A stretch of 64,000 nucleotides of DNA from Paraburkholderia phenazinium (GCF_900142845.1 NZ_FSRU01000003.1:186001-250000); one strand, 5' to 3'. Counted from the stretch's first letter, positions 1 through 10,010 are shown. Notes: generated by a model from the sequence alone, not told the origin. Numbers and translations are program-made.

Positions 1-501
1 GGGCGGCTCGGTTAACCAGTCACGCAGCGCTAGCCACGCTTTGAGCTTCTCTGCATAAGGCAGCGTGTACGCAGGACTGCTCGAAGGCAGGCTGATGAAT
101 TCGACCCTCCCGACCGCGTCCTGCAGCGCCCGCATGCCGAGCCGCGCAGCCGTGCCGCCGTTGAACGCGACGGCGGCGAGATGCGGCAGCGACTCAACCA
201 GGGCAAGCAGGTCGTTGCTCGCATGGTTGCGGATCCGGCTGTCCAGACTGCCTTCACGTTGGGCCTCCGCGACGACATCCCACAAGCCGACGCGATGACG
301 CAGCAGGGCCTGCAGGCGCGTAGGGTAGTCGAAGCCTGGCAAGTCCTCTCCCGTGACATCGCCGATCAGCGACCAGAACCGGTTCTGCTTGTGCGCATAG
401 TACTGCGCCTGCGCCAGCGAGACTTCGCCCGGCAGGCTGCCCAACACCAGGATTCGTGTATTGGCGTCGACGACGGGCGCAAAGCAGCGTTTCTGCGTCA
501 C
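1..501 (-). CDS. DNA-deoxyinosine glycosylase (UDG superfamily), 3' end cut by window edge
   Basis: Probably removes hypoxanthine (deaminated adenine) or related lesions from DNA in base-excision repair. Read from a GTG at 501, the frame stays open for 167 codons to the window edge. It shows the UDG-fold signature GSLPGE at residues 21-26 and [10 protein letters not shown] at 34-43. The Asn at 40 matches the catalytic position described for family 6 hypoxanthine glycosylases. A late SLPSSSPAY segment matches the usual SP(A/S) DNA-binding loop. The GTG overlaps the ubiC stop (GTGA), so translation is probably coupled to ubiC. The protein looks nearly complete, because the family is about 170 residues, but its stop lies outside the window. 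Family assignment is strong; substrate preference is inferred. Confidence 0.85.
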   Translation of the reverse strand, partial: MTQKRCFAPVVDANTRILVLGSLPGEVSLAQAQYYAHKQNRFWSLIGDVTGEDLPGFDYPTRLQALLRHRVGLWDVVAEAQREGSLDSRIRNHASNDLLALVESLPHLAAVAFNGGTAARLGMRALQDAVGRVEFISLPSSSPAYTLPYAEKLKAWLALRDWLTEPP

Positions 502-1187
502 GATACCTTCCCGCCGCGCTCATGCTGGGTCACCTGATGGGCGCGTGACGCCGTGTGCTCGAGCGGCCGTCCATGTTCGCGCGGATACGTCCGCTGTGGC
601 TCATGCGCGGACACCGCGGGCGACGCCGCCGCAAGGTGCGCCCACAGTGCGGGCAGCATGCATTCGGTGACCATCAGCGGCGCGCCGTGGCGCTCGAACA
701 CCGAGCGGCGCGCGACCAGCGCCTGGGGATGCGAATCCACCCCGCCGATTTCGCGGGCAGCCAGCCGGTACAACGGATGACGCGCCGTGAGCCGGCGGCT
801 CACCAACGCCGAGCGCGCGACGCTGCTGTCGCTGTAGAGCAGTTCGGCCAGCGGCCGGGTGCGCAAGCGGCGCATCGCCTGCCAGACGCCGACGCTCGCC
901 GCCAGCGGCGCAATGCTATGCGCCGCGACGAACGGCGTGCCGTCCACCGACAACACCACTTCCCGCACCCACACCGGCGCGCGCGATTCGACGCCGAGCG
1001 CGGCGTGCTCGTCCGCCCACGGCATCGCGACGGCTTCGCGCGTGACGCGCACCGCCACCGCACCGAGCGTGCGCAGATGCGCGGTCAGCGAACCGCCGCG
1101 CGTGAGCCAGTCTTTCTGGTCGCGGCTGAAACCGGGTAAGGGCGCGACGCGCCAGTGGGCGTCCGCGGCATCGAAACGGATGAGCAT
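498..1187 (-). CDS. ubiC: Chorismate--pyruvate lyase UbiC
   Basis: Converts chorismate to 4-hydroxybenzoate and pyruvate, the first committed step of ubiquinone synthesis, in the cytosol. The 229-residue product has the family blocks around R75 (WVREVVLS), [10 protein letters not shown] at 111-120 and VTECMLP at 173-179. R75 and E175 correspond to the chorismate-binding Arg and Glu of the E. coli enzyme. It is longer than E. coli UbiC (about 165 aa) because of extra residues at the C-terminus after residue 185, which carry no recognisable motif. The start ATG at 1187 is the first in frame. The stop overlaps the GTG of the downstream glycosylase by four bases, implying a two-gene operon. Confidence 0.9.
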   Translation of the reverse strand: MLIRFDAADAHWRVAPLPGFSRDQKDWLTRGGSLTAHLRTLGAVAVRVTREAVAMPWADEHAALGVESRAPVWVREVVLSVDGTPFVAAHSIAPLAASVGVWQAMRRLRTRPLAELLYSDSSVARSALVSRRLTARHPLYRLAAREIGGVDSHPQALVARRSVFERHGAPLMVTECMLPALWAHLAAASPAVSAHEPQRTYPREHGRPLEHTASRAHQVTQHERGGKVS

Positions 1188-1426
1188 GGTGTCGGATTAT
1201 AACGGCGCTCCATCAGGATGATCCTCGTCGCGGGCAAGACATAAGGTTCCCCACGCCCTCGCGTCCGTGCTGACCGGCATCAATCCACTCGCAGCTTTCA
1301 GACAGGTCTTATTTTCCTCATACCGCCCCGCGCGATAAAAGATCGATGCACGACAAAGCCGGCGCGCCGCTCACTGATGTGTCACGGGCGCGCCATGTGA
1401 TCCGATACTGTAGGAGGAGAATAAAG

Positions 1427-1930
1427 ATGAGAGCATTCCTGGGCGCAACTGCGTGCGCCATGGCGGTTGTGGTGCTGGCGGGTTGCGCGGCGCCGTTGAA
1501 TCGCGCCAAAGAGACTTCCTTGAACCAGGCCGTCGGCATCGAGGTGAAGCCGGTCGCCAACGGCGTGTCCGTGAAGCTGCCCGAAATCGCGCTGTTCGAC
1601 TTCGGCAAGTCGGAGATCCGTCCCGACGCAGCGGCCGTGGTCAACCGTTCCGCGGTCTTGCTCGGTCGCAGCAAGAAGCCGATCGTGGTCGAGGGCTACA
1701 CCGACAACGTCGGCACGCTCGAATACAACCAGCAACTCTCGGAAGCGCGCGCCAAGGCGGTGGGCTTCGCGCTGGTGGCGCGAGGGGTGTCGATGGAGCG
1801 CATTCGCACGAAGGGCAATGCCTATGACAGCCCTGTCGCGAGCAACGATACGCCCGAGGGACGCGCCCAGAACCGGCGCACCGAGATCCTCGTGCGTGGC
1901 GAGACGATGGATACCTTGATGGGACGCTAG
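1427..1930 (+). CDS. OmpA-family lipoprotein
   Basis: Likely outer-membrane lipoprotein that binds peptidoglycan through an OmpA-like domain. The 167-residue protein begins with a lipoprotein signal peptide ending LAGC (17-20), so Cys20 would be lipidated. The OmpA-like domain covers about residues 50-165. It contains FDFG (58-60), GYTDNVG (90-96), the NQQLSEARA segment (101-109) and the conserved NRR at 149-151. The start is fixed by a strong Shine-Dalgarno (GGAGGAG) eight bases before ATG 1427; the longer open frame upstream would destroy the signal peptide. It stands alone, divergent from ubiC. Its size fits the small OmpA/Pal-like lipoproteins of Burkholderiaceae. Confidence 0.85.
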   Translation: MRAFLGATACAMAVVVLAGCAAPLNRAKETSLNQAVGIEVKPVANGVSVKLPEIALFDFGKSEIRPDAAAVVNRSAVLLGRSKKPIVVEGYTDNVGTLEYNQQLSEARAKAVGFALVARGVSMERIRTKGNAYDSPVASNDTPEGRAQNRRTEILVRGETMDTLMGR

Positions 1931-2024
1931 TCGCATCGGCCCTCTGGGTCGGCATTCAGCGCGGCGTGCAACGCGCCGCGTGCATTGAGCGTCGTTCTAT
2001 GCCTGTTTCACCCACGCGCCCTCT

Positions 2025-3863
2025 TCAGACGCGCGTGGCTTCCACGAATTCCAGCAGTGCAGTGCGCACCTCGTCCAACGGTGCATCCCACTGACCCAAC
2101 TCCCGCTGCCGGAACAGACGCGCGGACGGATACCAGGGACTGTCGCTGCGCCCGATCATCCAGCGAAAGTCCGTGCAAGCGGGCACCATCACCCAGACCG
2201 GCCGTCCCGACGCACCCGCCAGGTGGGCGACGGCTGTGTCGACCGTGATGACCAGGTCGAGCGATTCGATGATCGCGAGCGTATCGGCGAAGCTGCTGAT
2301 TTCGCGGCCCAGCAGGTGCATGTCGATATCAGCCGGCAGCGCGGCGGCCTCATCCTGGGCACGACCCATTTGCAGCGCGAACCACTGCACGTCCGACGCC
2401 CCGAGGAGCGGCTGCCATTGGCTCAACGGGATCGAACGATAACGGTCCAGTCCATACGCGGGATTGCCCGCCCACACGAGGCCGACGCGCTTGCGCCGCG
2501 CCCCGTTCATGCGAGTTCCGGCAATCACATCCAGCCGGCTTTCCCAACGCCGAACCTTAGCCTGCTCTACAGCCAGATACGGCATCGCGAGCGGAAGCAT
2601 CGACAGCGTAAGCTTCATATGCTCCGGCATCCTCAACATTCGGCACCAGTAGTCGTAGGGCTCCGGCGGCGACGTGGTCCAGGCGGCATGCACGCCCACC
2701 GCGCCGCACGCCACCTCCCCCAAGGGGACGTCGACCCAAACGTCGACTTGCGCGCCTTGCCGGTTCAGCCAGTCCGCCATCCGCAGAAACTGAAGCTGGT
2801 CCCCCAGCCCCTGTTCGCCGACGAGCAAAAACCTGCGCCCCGCTACGGGCTCGCCGGCCCACTCCGGAAAACCCGGGCGCACCAGGTTTGCGTTTTCCGG
2901 CAGCGCTTCATGCCATCGGTATTGCTTCCAACCCTGCTCGAAATCGCCGAGACGCAGTTGTGTCGCGGCAAGAATGAACTGCATGCTCGGGTTGTCGGGC
3001 AGCAGCCTGGCCGCTTCGATGGTGTGCAGCCGCATCGGCGCAAATTCGCCGAGCATGTTGAACGAGAACGATGCGTTGTGATGCAGCCAGGCGTTCTGTG
3101 GATCGACGGCAATTCCCTGCTCGGCCACGCTGATTGCATCGCGGAAGCGATGAATCCCGTTTAGCGCAAAGGCCAGCCTTTCCAGCCCGGCGCCGTCCGT
3201 GGCGAAGCGCTCGCGAAGCTGGGCGAGTACCCCATCGATCTGCGCGTGGCGTTCGGCTTTCGACAAGGCGGCGAAGAACTCGACCGCGTCGGACGGCTCG
3301 ATCGAATCGAGCGCGCAGGCTTGCAGCCAATAGTCTGCGGCATCAGGAAACTGCTCGAGCGTCGTGCTGATTCTGGCCAGGGCGCGTACGGCGTGCGGCA
3401 AGCCCGGCTCGCGCTCCAGCGCCATCGTGTAGTGCTGTTGTGCTTCAGCGAGACGGCCGGAGGCGCGCAGACAATCGGCCAGATTCCGATGGAGGCTGGC
3501 GGTGCCGCCCGTGAGGTTGAGCGCGCGATGGTAGAACGCCTCGGCGGCGACACGGTCGTGCGTCGCTGCTGCGAGTATGCCGCGATGCTCCCAGATGTCC
3601 GCCCGTTCCGGCGCAACGGTGAGCGCCTGGTCCAGATACTGGCGCGAGCGTTCGGTCTGCTGCAGTCGAAAGCAACTAGTGCCCATCCGGTGCAGGGCAT
3701 GCGCATGCTGCGGTTGCAGCTCCAATGCGCGTTGGTAATGCTGCATGGCTTCAGGCGTCTGATTCGCCGCAAGGCAGGCGTCCGCGCGGGCGATCAGGAT
3801 ATCGAGTTCTTGCATGCCGGTCGACGAAGAAGCGGATGCGAAATGTGGATCGTGCAACGACAT
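2025..3863 (-). CDS. TPR protein with GT9-like glycosyltransferase-fold C-terminus
   Basis: 612 residues. Residues from about 20 to 330 are a run of tetratricopeptide repeats (for example AMQHYQRALELQPQHAHAL near 40). Residues from about 345 to 605 resemble the GT-B C-terminal half of ADP-heptose/LPS heptosyltransferases (GT9). This includes the LVWAGNP loop, the DLVITVDTAVAHLAGA motif and a DSPWYPSARLFRQ segment seen in this TPR-GT group. The acceptor is unknown; protein or surface-polymer glycosylation is plausible but not shown. The ATG at 3863 has a GGGGGCC purine stretch. The gene starts nine bases after a paralogue of the same architecture (3873-5723), so the two form an operon. A third paralogue lies at 51427-53145. 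Confidence 0.8.
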   Translation of the reverse strand: MSLHDPHFASASSSTGMQELDILIARADACLAANQTPEAMQHYQRALELQPQHAHALHRMGTSCFRLQQTERSRQYLDQALTVAPERADIWEHRGILAAATHDRVAAEAFYHRALNLTGGTASLHRNLADCLRASGRLAEAQQHYTMALEREPGLPHAVRALARISTTLEQFPDAADYWLQACALDSIEPSDAVEFFAALSKAERHAQIDGVLAQLRERFATDGAGLERLAFALNGIHRFRDAISVAEQGIAVDPQNAWLHHNASFSFNMLGEFAPMRLHTIEAARLLPDNPSMQFILAATQLRLGDFEQGWKQYRWHEALPENANLVRPGFPEWAGEPVAGRRFLLVGEQGLGDQLQFLRMADWLNRQGAQVDVWVDVPLGEVACGAVGVHAAWTTSPPEPYDYWCRMLRMPEHMKLTLSMLPLAMPYLAVEQAKVRRWESRLDVIAGTRMNGARRKRVGLVWAGNPAYGLDRYRSIPLSQWQPLLGASDVQWFALQMGRAQDEAAALPADIDMHLLGREISSFADTLAIIESLDLVITVDTAVAHLAGASGRPVWVMVPACTDFRWMIGRSDSPWYPSARLFRQRELGQWDAPLDEVRTALLEFVEATRV

Positions 3864-3872
3864 GGCCCCCTG

Positions 3873-5723
3873 CTATGCGCGGCCGAAAGCGCGTGCGCCT
3901 TCGTGCGGCAACGGCGAGCCTGCGTGCGCCAGTGCCCGCAAGCGCGCCGCCACCCGCTCGACCACCGGCGCCCATGCACCCGGCTCGGGCTGCCGGTAGA
4001 GTTCGACGGAGTCGTACCAGGGCTGCGTCTCTGCATTACCCCAGCTCCAATGCGAGACATGGTCGAGCATTGCCAGCACCGGACGGCCTAGCGCGCCGCC
4101 CAGATGCAAGGGCGCGCTGTCGATGGTCACGACAGCATCGAGCGCTGCGACATGTGCGGCGACGTCGTCGAAGCCGGCGTCATAGCGCCCGGTCAGATCA
4201 CGTATGCGATAGCCCTGCGCCATCATGGCCGCGACGTCTGCGGTCAGACCCGGCGTGAGCGGATGGAACACGACGTCAGGCAGCGCGAGCACCGGCGCCA
4301 GCGACGCGAAAGGGATGGAACGTTTGCCGTCACGACGGTGAGTGGGGCTGCCGGACCAGACGAGCCCAACATGGAGCCGGGCCGGTTGTTGCGCATCCGC
4401 AGCCCTCACCCTCGCCTGCCATTGCGCGAGCCGCTGCTCGTCCGCCTGCAGATACGCTGCACCGCGCACCTGCTCCGGCTGCACGCCGAGCAGGTGCGGC
4501 ATGCTCATCATCGGCAACGCATAGTCGGGCTTGCCGAGCGGGCCCGCTTCTATCGACACGCAATCGGCGTAAAAGCGTGCGAACAGCGGTTGCAGCGCCT
4601 CGCGCACCGCCAGCACCACACGTCCGCCTTCGTCGTTCACGCGCGCCGCCAGCTCGGGCAGAAAGCGCACCATCTGGATGTCGTCGCCATTGCCCTGCTC
4701 GCTATGGACGACCAGCGTCCTGCCGGCAAGCGGCTCGCCGCGCCAACGCGGACACAGACGCGCCATCACCGTCACCACGTTGTTCGCTTCGCGGTCGTCA
4801 CGCCTCAGCCGTGCCTCGAAGCGCGGCCACGCGTTTGACCAGTCGCCACGGCGTAGTTCGAGATCGGCCAGATCGACGGCCGCTTGCACGGCGTGCGGAT
4901 CGAGCGCCAGCGCGGCACGCAGCGTCGCCTCGCTTTCGGCGTAGCGCGCCTGCTCGCCCAGATACTGGCCAATCGCAGCGATGACGGCTGCGTTACCCGG
5001 CGCTGCCGCGTCGACGGCACGCATCGTCGCCTCGGCCGCCGCGGCGTCGTTACGCTGCCACTGCGCGTGACTCAACTGCCACGCCATCTCCGTATCAGCC
5101 GGATTCTTCGCAAGCACGTCGCGGCACACTCGCTCGACCGTATCCCAATCGCGGATCTCACGGTAAGCGAGCGCCAGATGCAGCGGCAACAGCGGATGAA
5201 TCGCCGGATCGAGTGCGTAGGCACGCGCCAGCGCTTCACGTCGCTCGGCCTTCGCCTCCGCCCCCGGCATCGACGCAAGCGCCACGGCCAGCCACCACGG
5301 TGCGAGTACATCGTGCGGCGCGCGCTGCGCGTATGCGCGCAACAGATGCGCCGCGGCCGGATACGCCCGGCAGTGGTCGATCAACCAGGCCATCCATTCG
5401 ATTGTTTGCGCCTCGGATTGCGCTGCAACGGCCAGTTGGCTGTAATGCCGCGCGACGTCCTGCTTGCCCTGCGCATCGGCAAACAGCGCGAGCCGTGCGT
5501 AACGGCGACCGCTCGTGGATTCTCCCTGCCCCAGCGACGCACTGTGATACGCCTGCTCGAAATGCCCCGCACTCGCGCACAGATCGGCGTGAATCTGCGG
5601 CGTCACACCTTCGTGCACCAAAGCGACCGCGCATTGCTGGGCGGCGTCATAGCCCTGCTCGCACAGGAGGGACCACACGAGGTACACAGGATCGGCCGGC
5701 GTGGCCATGTTTGTTTCGGACAT
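3873..5723 (-). CDS. TPR protein with GT9-like glycosyltransferase-fold C-terminus (paralogue)
   Basis: 616 residues with the same layout as its downstream neighbour: helical TPR-type repeats over about residues 5-310, then a GT9-like half over about 325-600. Recognisable segments are LVVHSEQGNGDDIQMVRF, GLVWSGSP, and VVTIDSAPLHLGGALGRPV followed by PWYDSVELYRQ. The last contains the nucleotide-sugar-binding-like VDTA/IDSA motif. It differs enough from the neighbour that duplication must be old. Upstream, 250 bases separate it from the divergent small gene at 5975, so this is probably the first gene of the pair. Biochemical role unknown; glycosyl transfer is inferred from fold similarity only. 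Confidence 0.78.
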   Translation of the reverse strand: MSETNMATPADPVYLVWSLLCEQGYDAAQQCAVALVHEGVTPQIHADLCASAGHFEQAYHSASLGQGESTSGRRYARLALFADAQGKQDVARHYSQLAVAAQSEAQTIEWMAWLIDHCRAYPAAAHLLRAYAQRAPHDVLAPWWLAVALASMPGAEAKAERREALARAYALDPAIHPLLPLHLALAYREIRDWDTVERVCRDVLAKNPADTEMAWQLSHAQWQRNDAAAAEATMRAVDAAAPGNAAVIAAIGQYLGEQARYAESEATLRAALALDPHAVQAAVDLADLELRRGDWSNAWPRFEARLRRDDREANNVVTVMARLCPRWRGEPLAGRTLVVHSEQGNGDDIQMVRFLPELAARVNDEGGRVVLAVREALQPLFARFYADCVSIEAGPLGKPDYALPMMSMPHLLGVQPEQVRGAAYLQADEQRLAQWQARVRAADAQQPARLHVGLVWSGSPTHRRDGKRSIPFASLAPVLALPDVVFHPLTPGLTADVAAMMAQGYRIRDLTGRYDAGFDDVAAHVAALDAVVTIDSAPLHLGGALGRPVLAMLDHVSHWSWGNAETQPWYDSVELYRQPEPGAWAPVVERVAARLRALAHAGSPLPHEGARAFGRA

Positions 5724-5876
5724 GAGGAGAACCAGGAAGTGACGATAAGACGTCCGCTCGCCGCCCCAATGCGTTGAAGTCAGTTCAAATCTGCTCGGGC
5801 GTCCGAAGCCGGACCGCCACAGAATATGACTAAATCGCGCGACCTCATCTCATATTTAAATCTCAAATTAATGGCG

Positions 5877-5926
5877 TTGATAAATTTTACTTAGTAAACC
5901 ATACTGATTTTTCGTTCGGCCGAACG
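5877..5926 (+). promoter_or_regulatory. Sigma-70-like promoter with a perfect 14-bp palindrome at the start site
   Basis: TTGATA (5877-5882) and CATACT (5900-5905) are separated by 17 bp. Seven bases after the -10 lies CGTTCGGCCGAACG (5913-5926), a perfect palindrome placed where an initiating polymerase would sit. It resembles a repressor operator. The GTG gene at 5975 follows with a good ribosome site. The assignment comes only from sequence and spacing. Confidence 0.5.
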
Positions 5927-5974
5927 TGATCCACCTCTTTACGTCGCATTCAGAAAAATCGCAAAGGAGTCGAA

Positions 5975-6238
5975 GTGAATCAGAACGGAAAAGCAACCTC
6001 CGACCGCATCGCGCATCTGGCCGCCGTCGTGCTCGCACGGCACAGTTCGTCTCATCTGGAAAAGGAACTGGCAGGCTCCGCGCTCGCGCAACATCACACC
6101 TCGAAACAGACGAGCGCGGCGATCGGCAGCCTGGCGGCCAAGGTATTGGCCGACCACAGCGCCTGCGTGGAAGCGAAGGAACTAGCGGGATCGGTACTCG
6201 CGCAGGTACGCCTGCACGAGCATGCACCGGCGCGTTGA
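5975..6238 (+). CDS. Small protein with two tandem 25-residue motifs, function unknown
   Basis: An 87-residue hydrophilic alpha-type protein, cytosolic as judged by the absence of a signal peptide or membrane segment. It consists essentially of two copies of LAAxVLAxHSxxxxxKELAGSxLAQ (about residues 15-40 and 49-74). Similar short AA-VL-...-K-AGSALxQ motifs occur in small proteins of many proteobacteria, but I know of no function. The GTG start at 5975 has AAAGGAG nine bases upstream, which decides the start. It lies alone between the divergent TPR gene and the convergent htpG terminator. A promoter with an operator-like palindrome precedes it, suggesting regulated expression. Confidence 0.72.
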   Translation: MNQNGKATSDRIAHLAAVVLARHSSSHLEKELAGSALAQHHTSKQTSAAIGSLAAKVLADHSACVEAKELAGSVLAQVRLHEHAPAR

Positions 6239-6394
6239 TCGATAGATATCAAGCGGCCTATGACAGTCGCCAACCGGCCTATATTCGATCAGTGACCGGC
6301 CGGTAAGCACTCAACAAGCGCCCATCAGGCGCCGACAAGGCAACGGCCCGTCCACGTCGCAACCCGGCGTGCGACACGCGCCGCCGCAACGTGC

Positions 6395-6427
6395 AAAAAA
6401 AATGCGCTGCCGAAGCAGCGCATTTTC
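6395..6427. terminator. Bidirectional rho-independent terminator between the small gene and htpG
   Basis: Perfect 10-bp stem AATGCGCTGC / GCAGCGCATT with a CGAA loop. It is flanked by A8 on the left and TTTTC on the right, so it can end both convergent transcripts (htpG from the right, the small gene from the left). Confidence 0.85.
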
Positions 6428-6476
6428 TCAATCTACTGCCGCGTTAAAAACCGCGTCAGAACCGACAGTCAAAAAC

Positions 6477-8375
6477 TCAACCCGCGCGAGCCAGCAACAA
6501 CGCATTGGTCCGCTTGACGAAGCTCGCCGGATCTTCCAGCGCACCACCTTCTGCGAGCAGTGCCTGGTCGAACAGCAGGTGACACCAGTCGTCGAAGTTC
6601 GCGCTATCCGTATGCAGGCCCTTCACCAGCGCATGTTCCGGATTCACTTCCAGAATTGGATGGAACGAAGGCGCTTGCTGACCCGCGGCCTTCAGCATGC
6701 GCTGCAGGTAGCCGCTCATTTCGCCGTCGTCAGCCACGAGGCAGGACGGCGAATCGGTCAGGCGGAACGTGAGACGCACGTCCTTGGCCTTGTCCTTGAG
6801 CGCTTCCTTCATCTTCTCGACGAGCGGCTTCAGATCTTCGCCGACCTTTTCCTGTGCCTGCTTTTCCTCGTCGTTCAACGCACCCAGATCGAGGTCGCCA
6901 CGCGCGACGCTTTGCAGCGGCTTGCCGTCGAACTCGTTCAGGAACGACAGCATCCATTCGTCGACGCGATCGGTCAGCAGCAGCACTTCCACGCCCTTCT
7001 TGCGGAACACTTCGAGGTGCGGGCTATGCGTCGCGGCCTGGAAGGTATCGGCGGTCACGTAGTAAATCCGGGTCTGCTCGGGCTTCATGCGCGCAACGTA
7101 ATCCGCCAGCGCAACGTTCTGCTCCGGCGAGTCCGTCTGCGTCGACGCAAAGCGCAGCAGCTTGGCGATACGGTCCTTGTTGGCGAAGTCTTCGCCCACG
7201 CCTTCCTTCAGCGCCTGACCGAATTCCTTCCAGAAGGTCGCGTACTTTTCCTTGTCGGCGTCGTTGTCGGCGTTCGCCAGTTCTTCGAGCATCGACAGCG
7301 AACGCTTCGTCACGCCCTCGCGGATCGCCTTCACGTCGCGGCTTTCCTGGAGGATTTCCCGCGACACGTTCAGCGGCAGATCGCTCGAATCGACCACGCC
7401 CTTCACGAAACGCAGATACGTGGGCAGCAATTGCTCGGCGTCGTCCATGATGAAGACGCGCTTCACATACAGCTTCAGCCCGCCGCGATGATCGCGGTTC
7501 CACATGTCGAACGGCGCCGCGCCCGGCACGTACAGCAACTGCGTGTATTCGCTGCGGCCTTCGACGCGGTTATGCGTCCACGTCAGCGGATCCTGATGGT
7601 CGTGCGAGAGATGCTGATAGAACTGCTTGTACTGCTCGTCGGTGATCTCGTTCTTCGAACGGGTCCACAGGGCGCTCGCCTGGTTGACGGTCTCGTCCTC
7701 GTCCTTCGTGACCATCTCGCTCTTTTCCGCATCCCATTCTTCCTTCTTCATCAGGATAGGCAGCGCGACGTGGTCCGAATATTTCTGGATGATCGACTTC
7801 AGGCGGTGCGACGACAGCAGCTCGTCCTCATCCGCGCGCAGGTGCAGCGTGATGGTCGTGCCGCGTTGCGCGCGCTCGATCGTCTCGACGGCGAAATCGC
7901 CCTCGCCGGCGCTTTCCCAGCGCACGCCTTCCGCCGCCGACAAACCGGCACGGCGCGTCTCGACCGTGATCTTGTCCGCGACGATAAAGCCCGAGTAGAA
8001 ACCCACGCCGAACTGGCCGATCAGCGCCGCATCTTTCTGCTGGTCGCCGGACAGCTTGCCGAAGAATTCCTTGGTGCCCGAGCGGGCGATCGTGCCGAGG
8101 TGCGAGATCGCTTCCTCACGGCTCATGCCGATGCCGTTATCGTCGATCGTGATGGTGCGCGCGGCCTTGTCGTAGGAGACGCGAATCCGCAGATTCGGGT
8201 CGTTCTCGTACAGCGCGTTGTTTTCGATCGCTTCGAAGCGCAGCTTGTCGGCCGCGTCCGAGGCGTTCGAAATCAGCTCACGCAGAAAAATTTCCTTGTT
8301 GCTGTACAGCGAATGGATCATCAGTTGCAGAAGCTGTTTCACTTCTGCCTGAAAGCTCATGGTTTCTTGTGCCAT
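6477..8375 (-). CDS. htpG: Chaperone HtpG (bacterial Hsp90)
   Basis: ATP-dependent cytosolic chaperone that remodels client proteins with DnaK/DnaJ. At 632 residues it matches the family length (E. coli 624). The N-terminal GHKL ATPase shows [11 protein letters not shown] (35-44), DNGIGMS (about 78-84) and GVGFYSGF. The middle domain and dimerising C-terminus follow with no gap. The start ATG 8375 has a GAGGAAG site nine bases upstream. I do not see a convincing sigma-32 promoter in the 156 bases before it. The gene ends just before a strong bidirectional terminator. Confidence 0.97.
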   Translation of the reverse strand: MAQETMSFQAEVKQLLQLMIHSLYSNKEIFLRELISNASDAADKLRFEAIENNALYENDPNLRIRVSYDKAARTITIDDNGIGMSREEAISHLGTIARSGTKEFFGKLSGDQQKDAALIGQFGVGFYSGFIVADKITVETRRAGLSAAEGVRWESAGEGDFAVETIERAQRGTTITLHLRADEDELLSSHRLKSIIQKYSDHVALPILMKKEEWDAEKSEMVTKDEDETVNQASALWTRSKNEITDEQYKQFYQHLSHDHQDPLTWTHNRVEGRSEYTQLLYVPGAAPFDMWNRDHRGGLKLYVKRVFIMDDAEQLLPTYLRFVKGVVDSSDLPLNVSREILQESRDVKAIREGVTKRSLSMLEELANADNDADKEKYATFWKEFGQALKEGVGEDFANKDRIAKLLRFASTQTDSPEQNVALADYVARMKPEQTRIYYVTADTFQAATHSPHLEVFRKKGVEVLLLTDRVDEWMLSFLNEFDGKPLQSVARGDLDLGALNDEEKQAQEKVGEDLKPLVEKMKEALKDKAKDVRLTFRLTDSPSCLVADDGEMSGYLQRMLKAAGQQAPSFHPILEVNPEHALVKGLHTDSANFDDWCHLLFDQALLAEGGALEDPASFVKRTNALLLARAG

Positions 8376-8531
8376 GGTCGGACTTCCTCTCTGTTTGTTG
8401 CGGTTGATTCTGGGCAGGCGTGGCCGGCGCTGTCTGAACCCCTCGGGCTCGTGCGGCAGGCACGAACCCGCGGCGCCGGCGGCCGGTCACGCGGCGGATC
8501 AGGCGGCTAATTGGGTGCTATCGGCGCGATT

Positions 8532-9998
8532 TCAAGAGGCGCGCCGTGCGACACCGTCCAGATAGCGGCACAGAAAGGCCGGCAGCGCCGGATCGCCGCA
8601 ATTGGCGACGTTAAAGCGCGTCCAGCTCGAAGGGGACTGCTGCGGCGAAAACAGGCTGCCCGGCGTCAACAGGAACCCCGCTTCGTGGCCGGCGGCGGCG
8701 AGCATGTCCGTATCCACGCCGGTATCGGCCCACAGGAACATGCCCGCGCCCGGGGTCTGGAACAGCTTCAGGCCGGTCTTCTCCAGCATCCGCGCGGACT
8801 TGTCGCGCACGCCGTCGAGCCGCGCGCGCAGCCGCTCCACGTGACGCCGGTAGTGGCCCTCGGTGAGAATCTTGTAGAGCACGCGCTCGTTCAGTTCCGG
8901 GCTCGTCATGCCCACCAGCATCTTCTGGTCCGCGACGGCTTGCGCCACTTGCGGCGCGCCGGCGATGAAACCGACCCGCAGATTGGGCGCCAGCGTCTTC
9001 GAAAAGCTACAGAGGTAGATCACGCGCTTTAACTGGTCGAGGCTCGCGAGGCGGGTGGCCGGATAGCCCGGCGGGCAGAGGTCGCCGTAGACATCGTCCT
9101 CGACGACGATGAAATCGTATTCCTCGGCGAGACGCAGGATGCGAAAAGCCTGCGCGGCCGTGAGCGAGGTACCGGTCGGGTTCTGCAACACCGAGTTGAT
9201 GACCAGCATTTTCGGGCGCCATGTCTGCACCAGGATTTCCAGCGCGTCCAGATCGGGCCCCTCCGGTGTGTACGGCATGCCGATCAGACGCGCGCCCTGC
9301 GAGGCGAAGCGCCCGAACATCTGGAACCAGGCCGGATCGCCAAGGATCACGGCGTCGCCCGGCTGCACGAAAATGCGCGCGATCAGGTCGATGGACTGGG
9401 TAATCCCCGAAGTGAGCACGATCTGATCCGGCGACGCACCGATTTCCAGCTCTTCGAGCCGGGTCTGCAACTGCTGGCGCAGCGGCAGAAAACCTTGCGC
9501 CGTGCCGAAACCGAGCATCTGCGCGCCGCTTTGCCGGCCGAGCGTGCGCAGCGCGCCGGTGATCAGGTCGCCGTCGAGCCAGCGGCTCGGCAGATAGCCG
9601 AGGCCGGGCCCGCGTTCCGGCCGGGTCGAAGTCTGCAGCATGTTGCGCAGCAGCCAGACGACGTCGATCGTGCTCGAGGCCGGCGCGGTCTCGGCGTTCT
9701 GCCGCCGCTCGCCGGGCAGCGGGGCGGCCAGACGCTCGCGCACGTAAAAGCCGGAGCCGCGCCGCGAATCCAGATAGCCCTGCGCGACGAGGCGCTCATA
9801 GGCCTCCACCACCGTAAAGCGCGACACGCCCTTGTCCAGCGCCAGCTTGCGGATGGACGGCATGCGCATGCCGGCGCGGAACACGCGTTCCTCGATGCGG
9901 CGGCGCGCCCATTGAACCAGTTGATCAACGAGGGTGAGCGACGAGGCGTCGTTCGGAGCGGGGATCTGGCCAAGCGCGTGGTCGAGGGCGGTAGACAT
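8532..9998 (-). CDS. MocR-type transcriptional regulator (GntR HTH plus aminotransferase-like domain)
   Basis: 488 residues: a GntR winged helix (about 20-95, with MRMPSIRKLALDKGVSRFTV) fused to a type I aminotransferase fold. The fold has VVEDDVYGDL and the PLP-lysine segment SFSKTLAPNLRVGF (Lys near 331). MocR proteins sense PLP or an amino compound and control adjacent genes. This one is divergent from the glyoxalase-like gene at 10214, with two direct repeats of TGTACCG in the shared gap. It is therefore probably the regulator of that gene and of itself. The ATG at 9998 has GGAG ten bases upstream. It could regulate the aminotransferase at 11049 as well. Confidence 0.88.
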   Translation of the reverse strand: MSTALDHALGQIPAPNDASSLTLVDQLVQWARRRIEERVFRAGMRMPSIRKLALDKGVSRFTVVEAYERLVAQGYLDSRRGSGFYVRERLAAPLPGERRQNAETAPASSTIDVVWLLRNMLQTSTRPERGPGLGYLPSRWLDGDLITGALRTLGRQSGAQMLGFGTAQGFLPLRQQLQTRLEELEIGASPDQIVLTSGITQSIDLIARIFVQPGDAVILGDPAWFQMFGRFASQGARLIGMPYTPEGPDLDALEILVQTWRPKMLVINSVLQNPTGTSLTAAQAFRILRLAEEYDFIVVEDDVYGDLCPPGYPATRLASLDQLKRVIYLCSFSKTLAPNLRVGFIAGAPQVAQAVADQKMLVGMTSPELNERVLYKILTEGHYRRHVERLRARLDGVRDKSARMLEKTGLKLFQTPGAGMFLWADTGVDTDMLAAAGHEAGFLLTPGSLFSPQQSPSSWTRFNVANCGDPALPAFLCRYLDGVARRAS

Positions 9999-10010
9999 AG
10001 AGGGGCTCCA

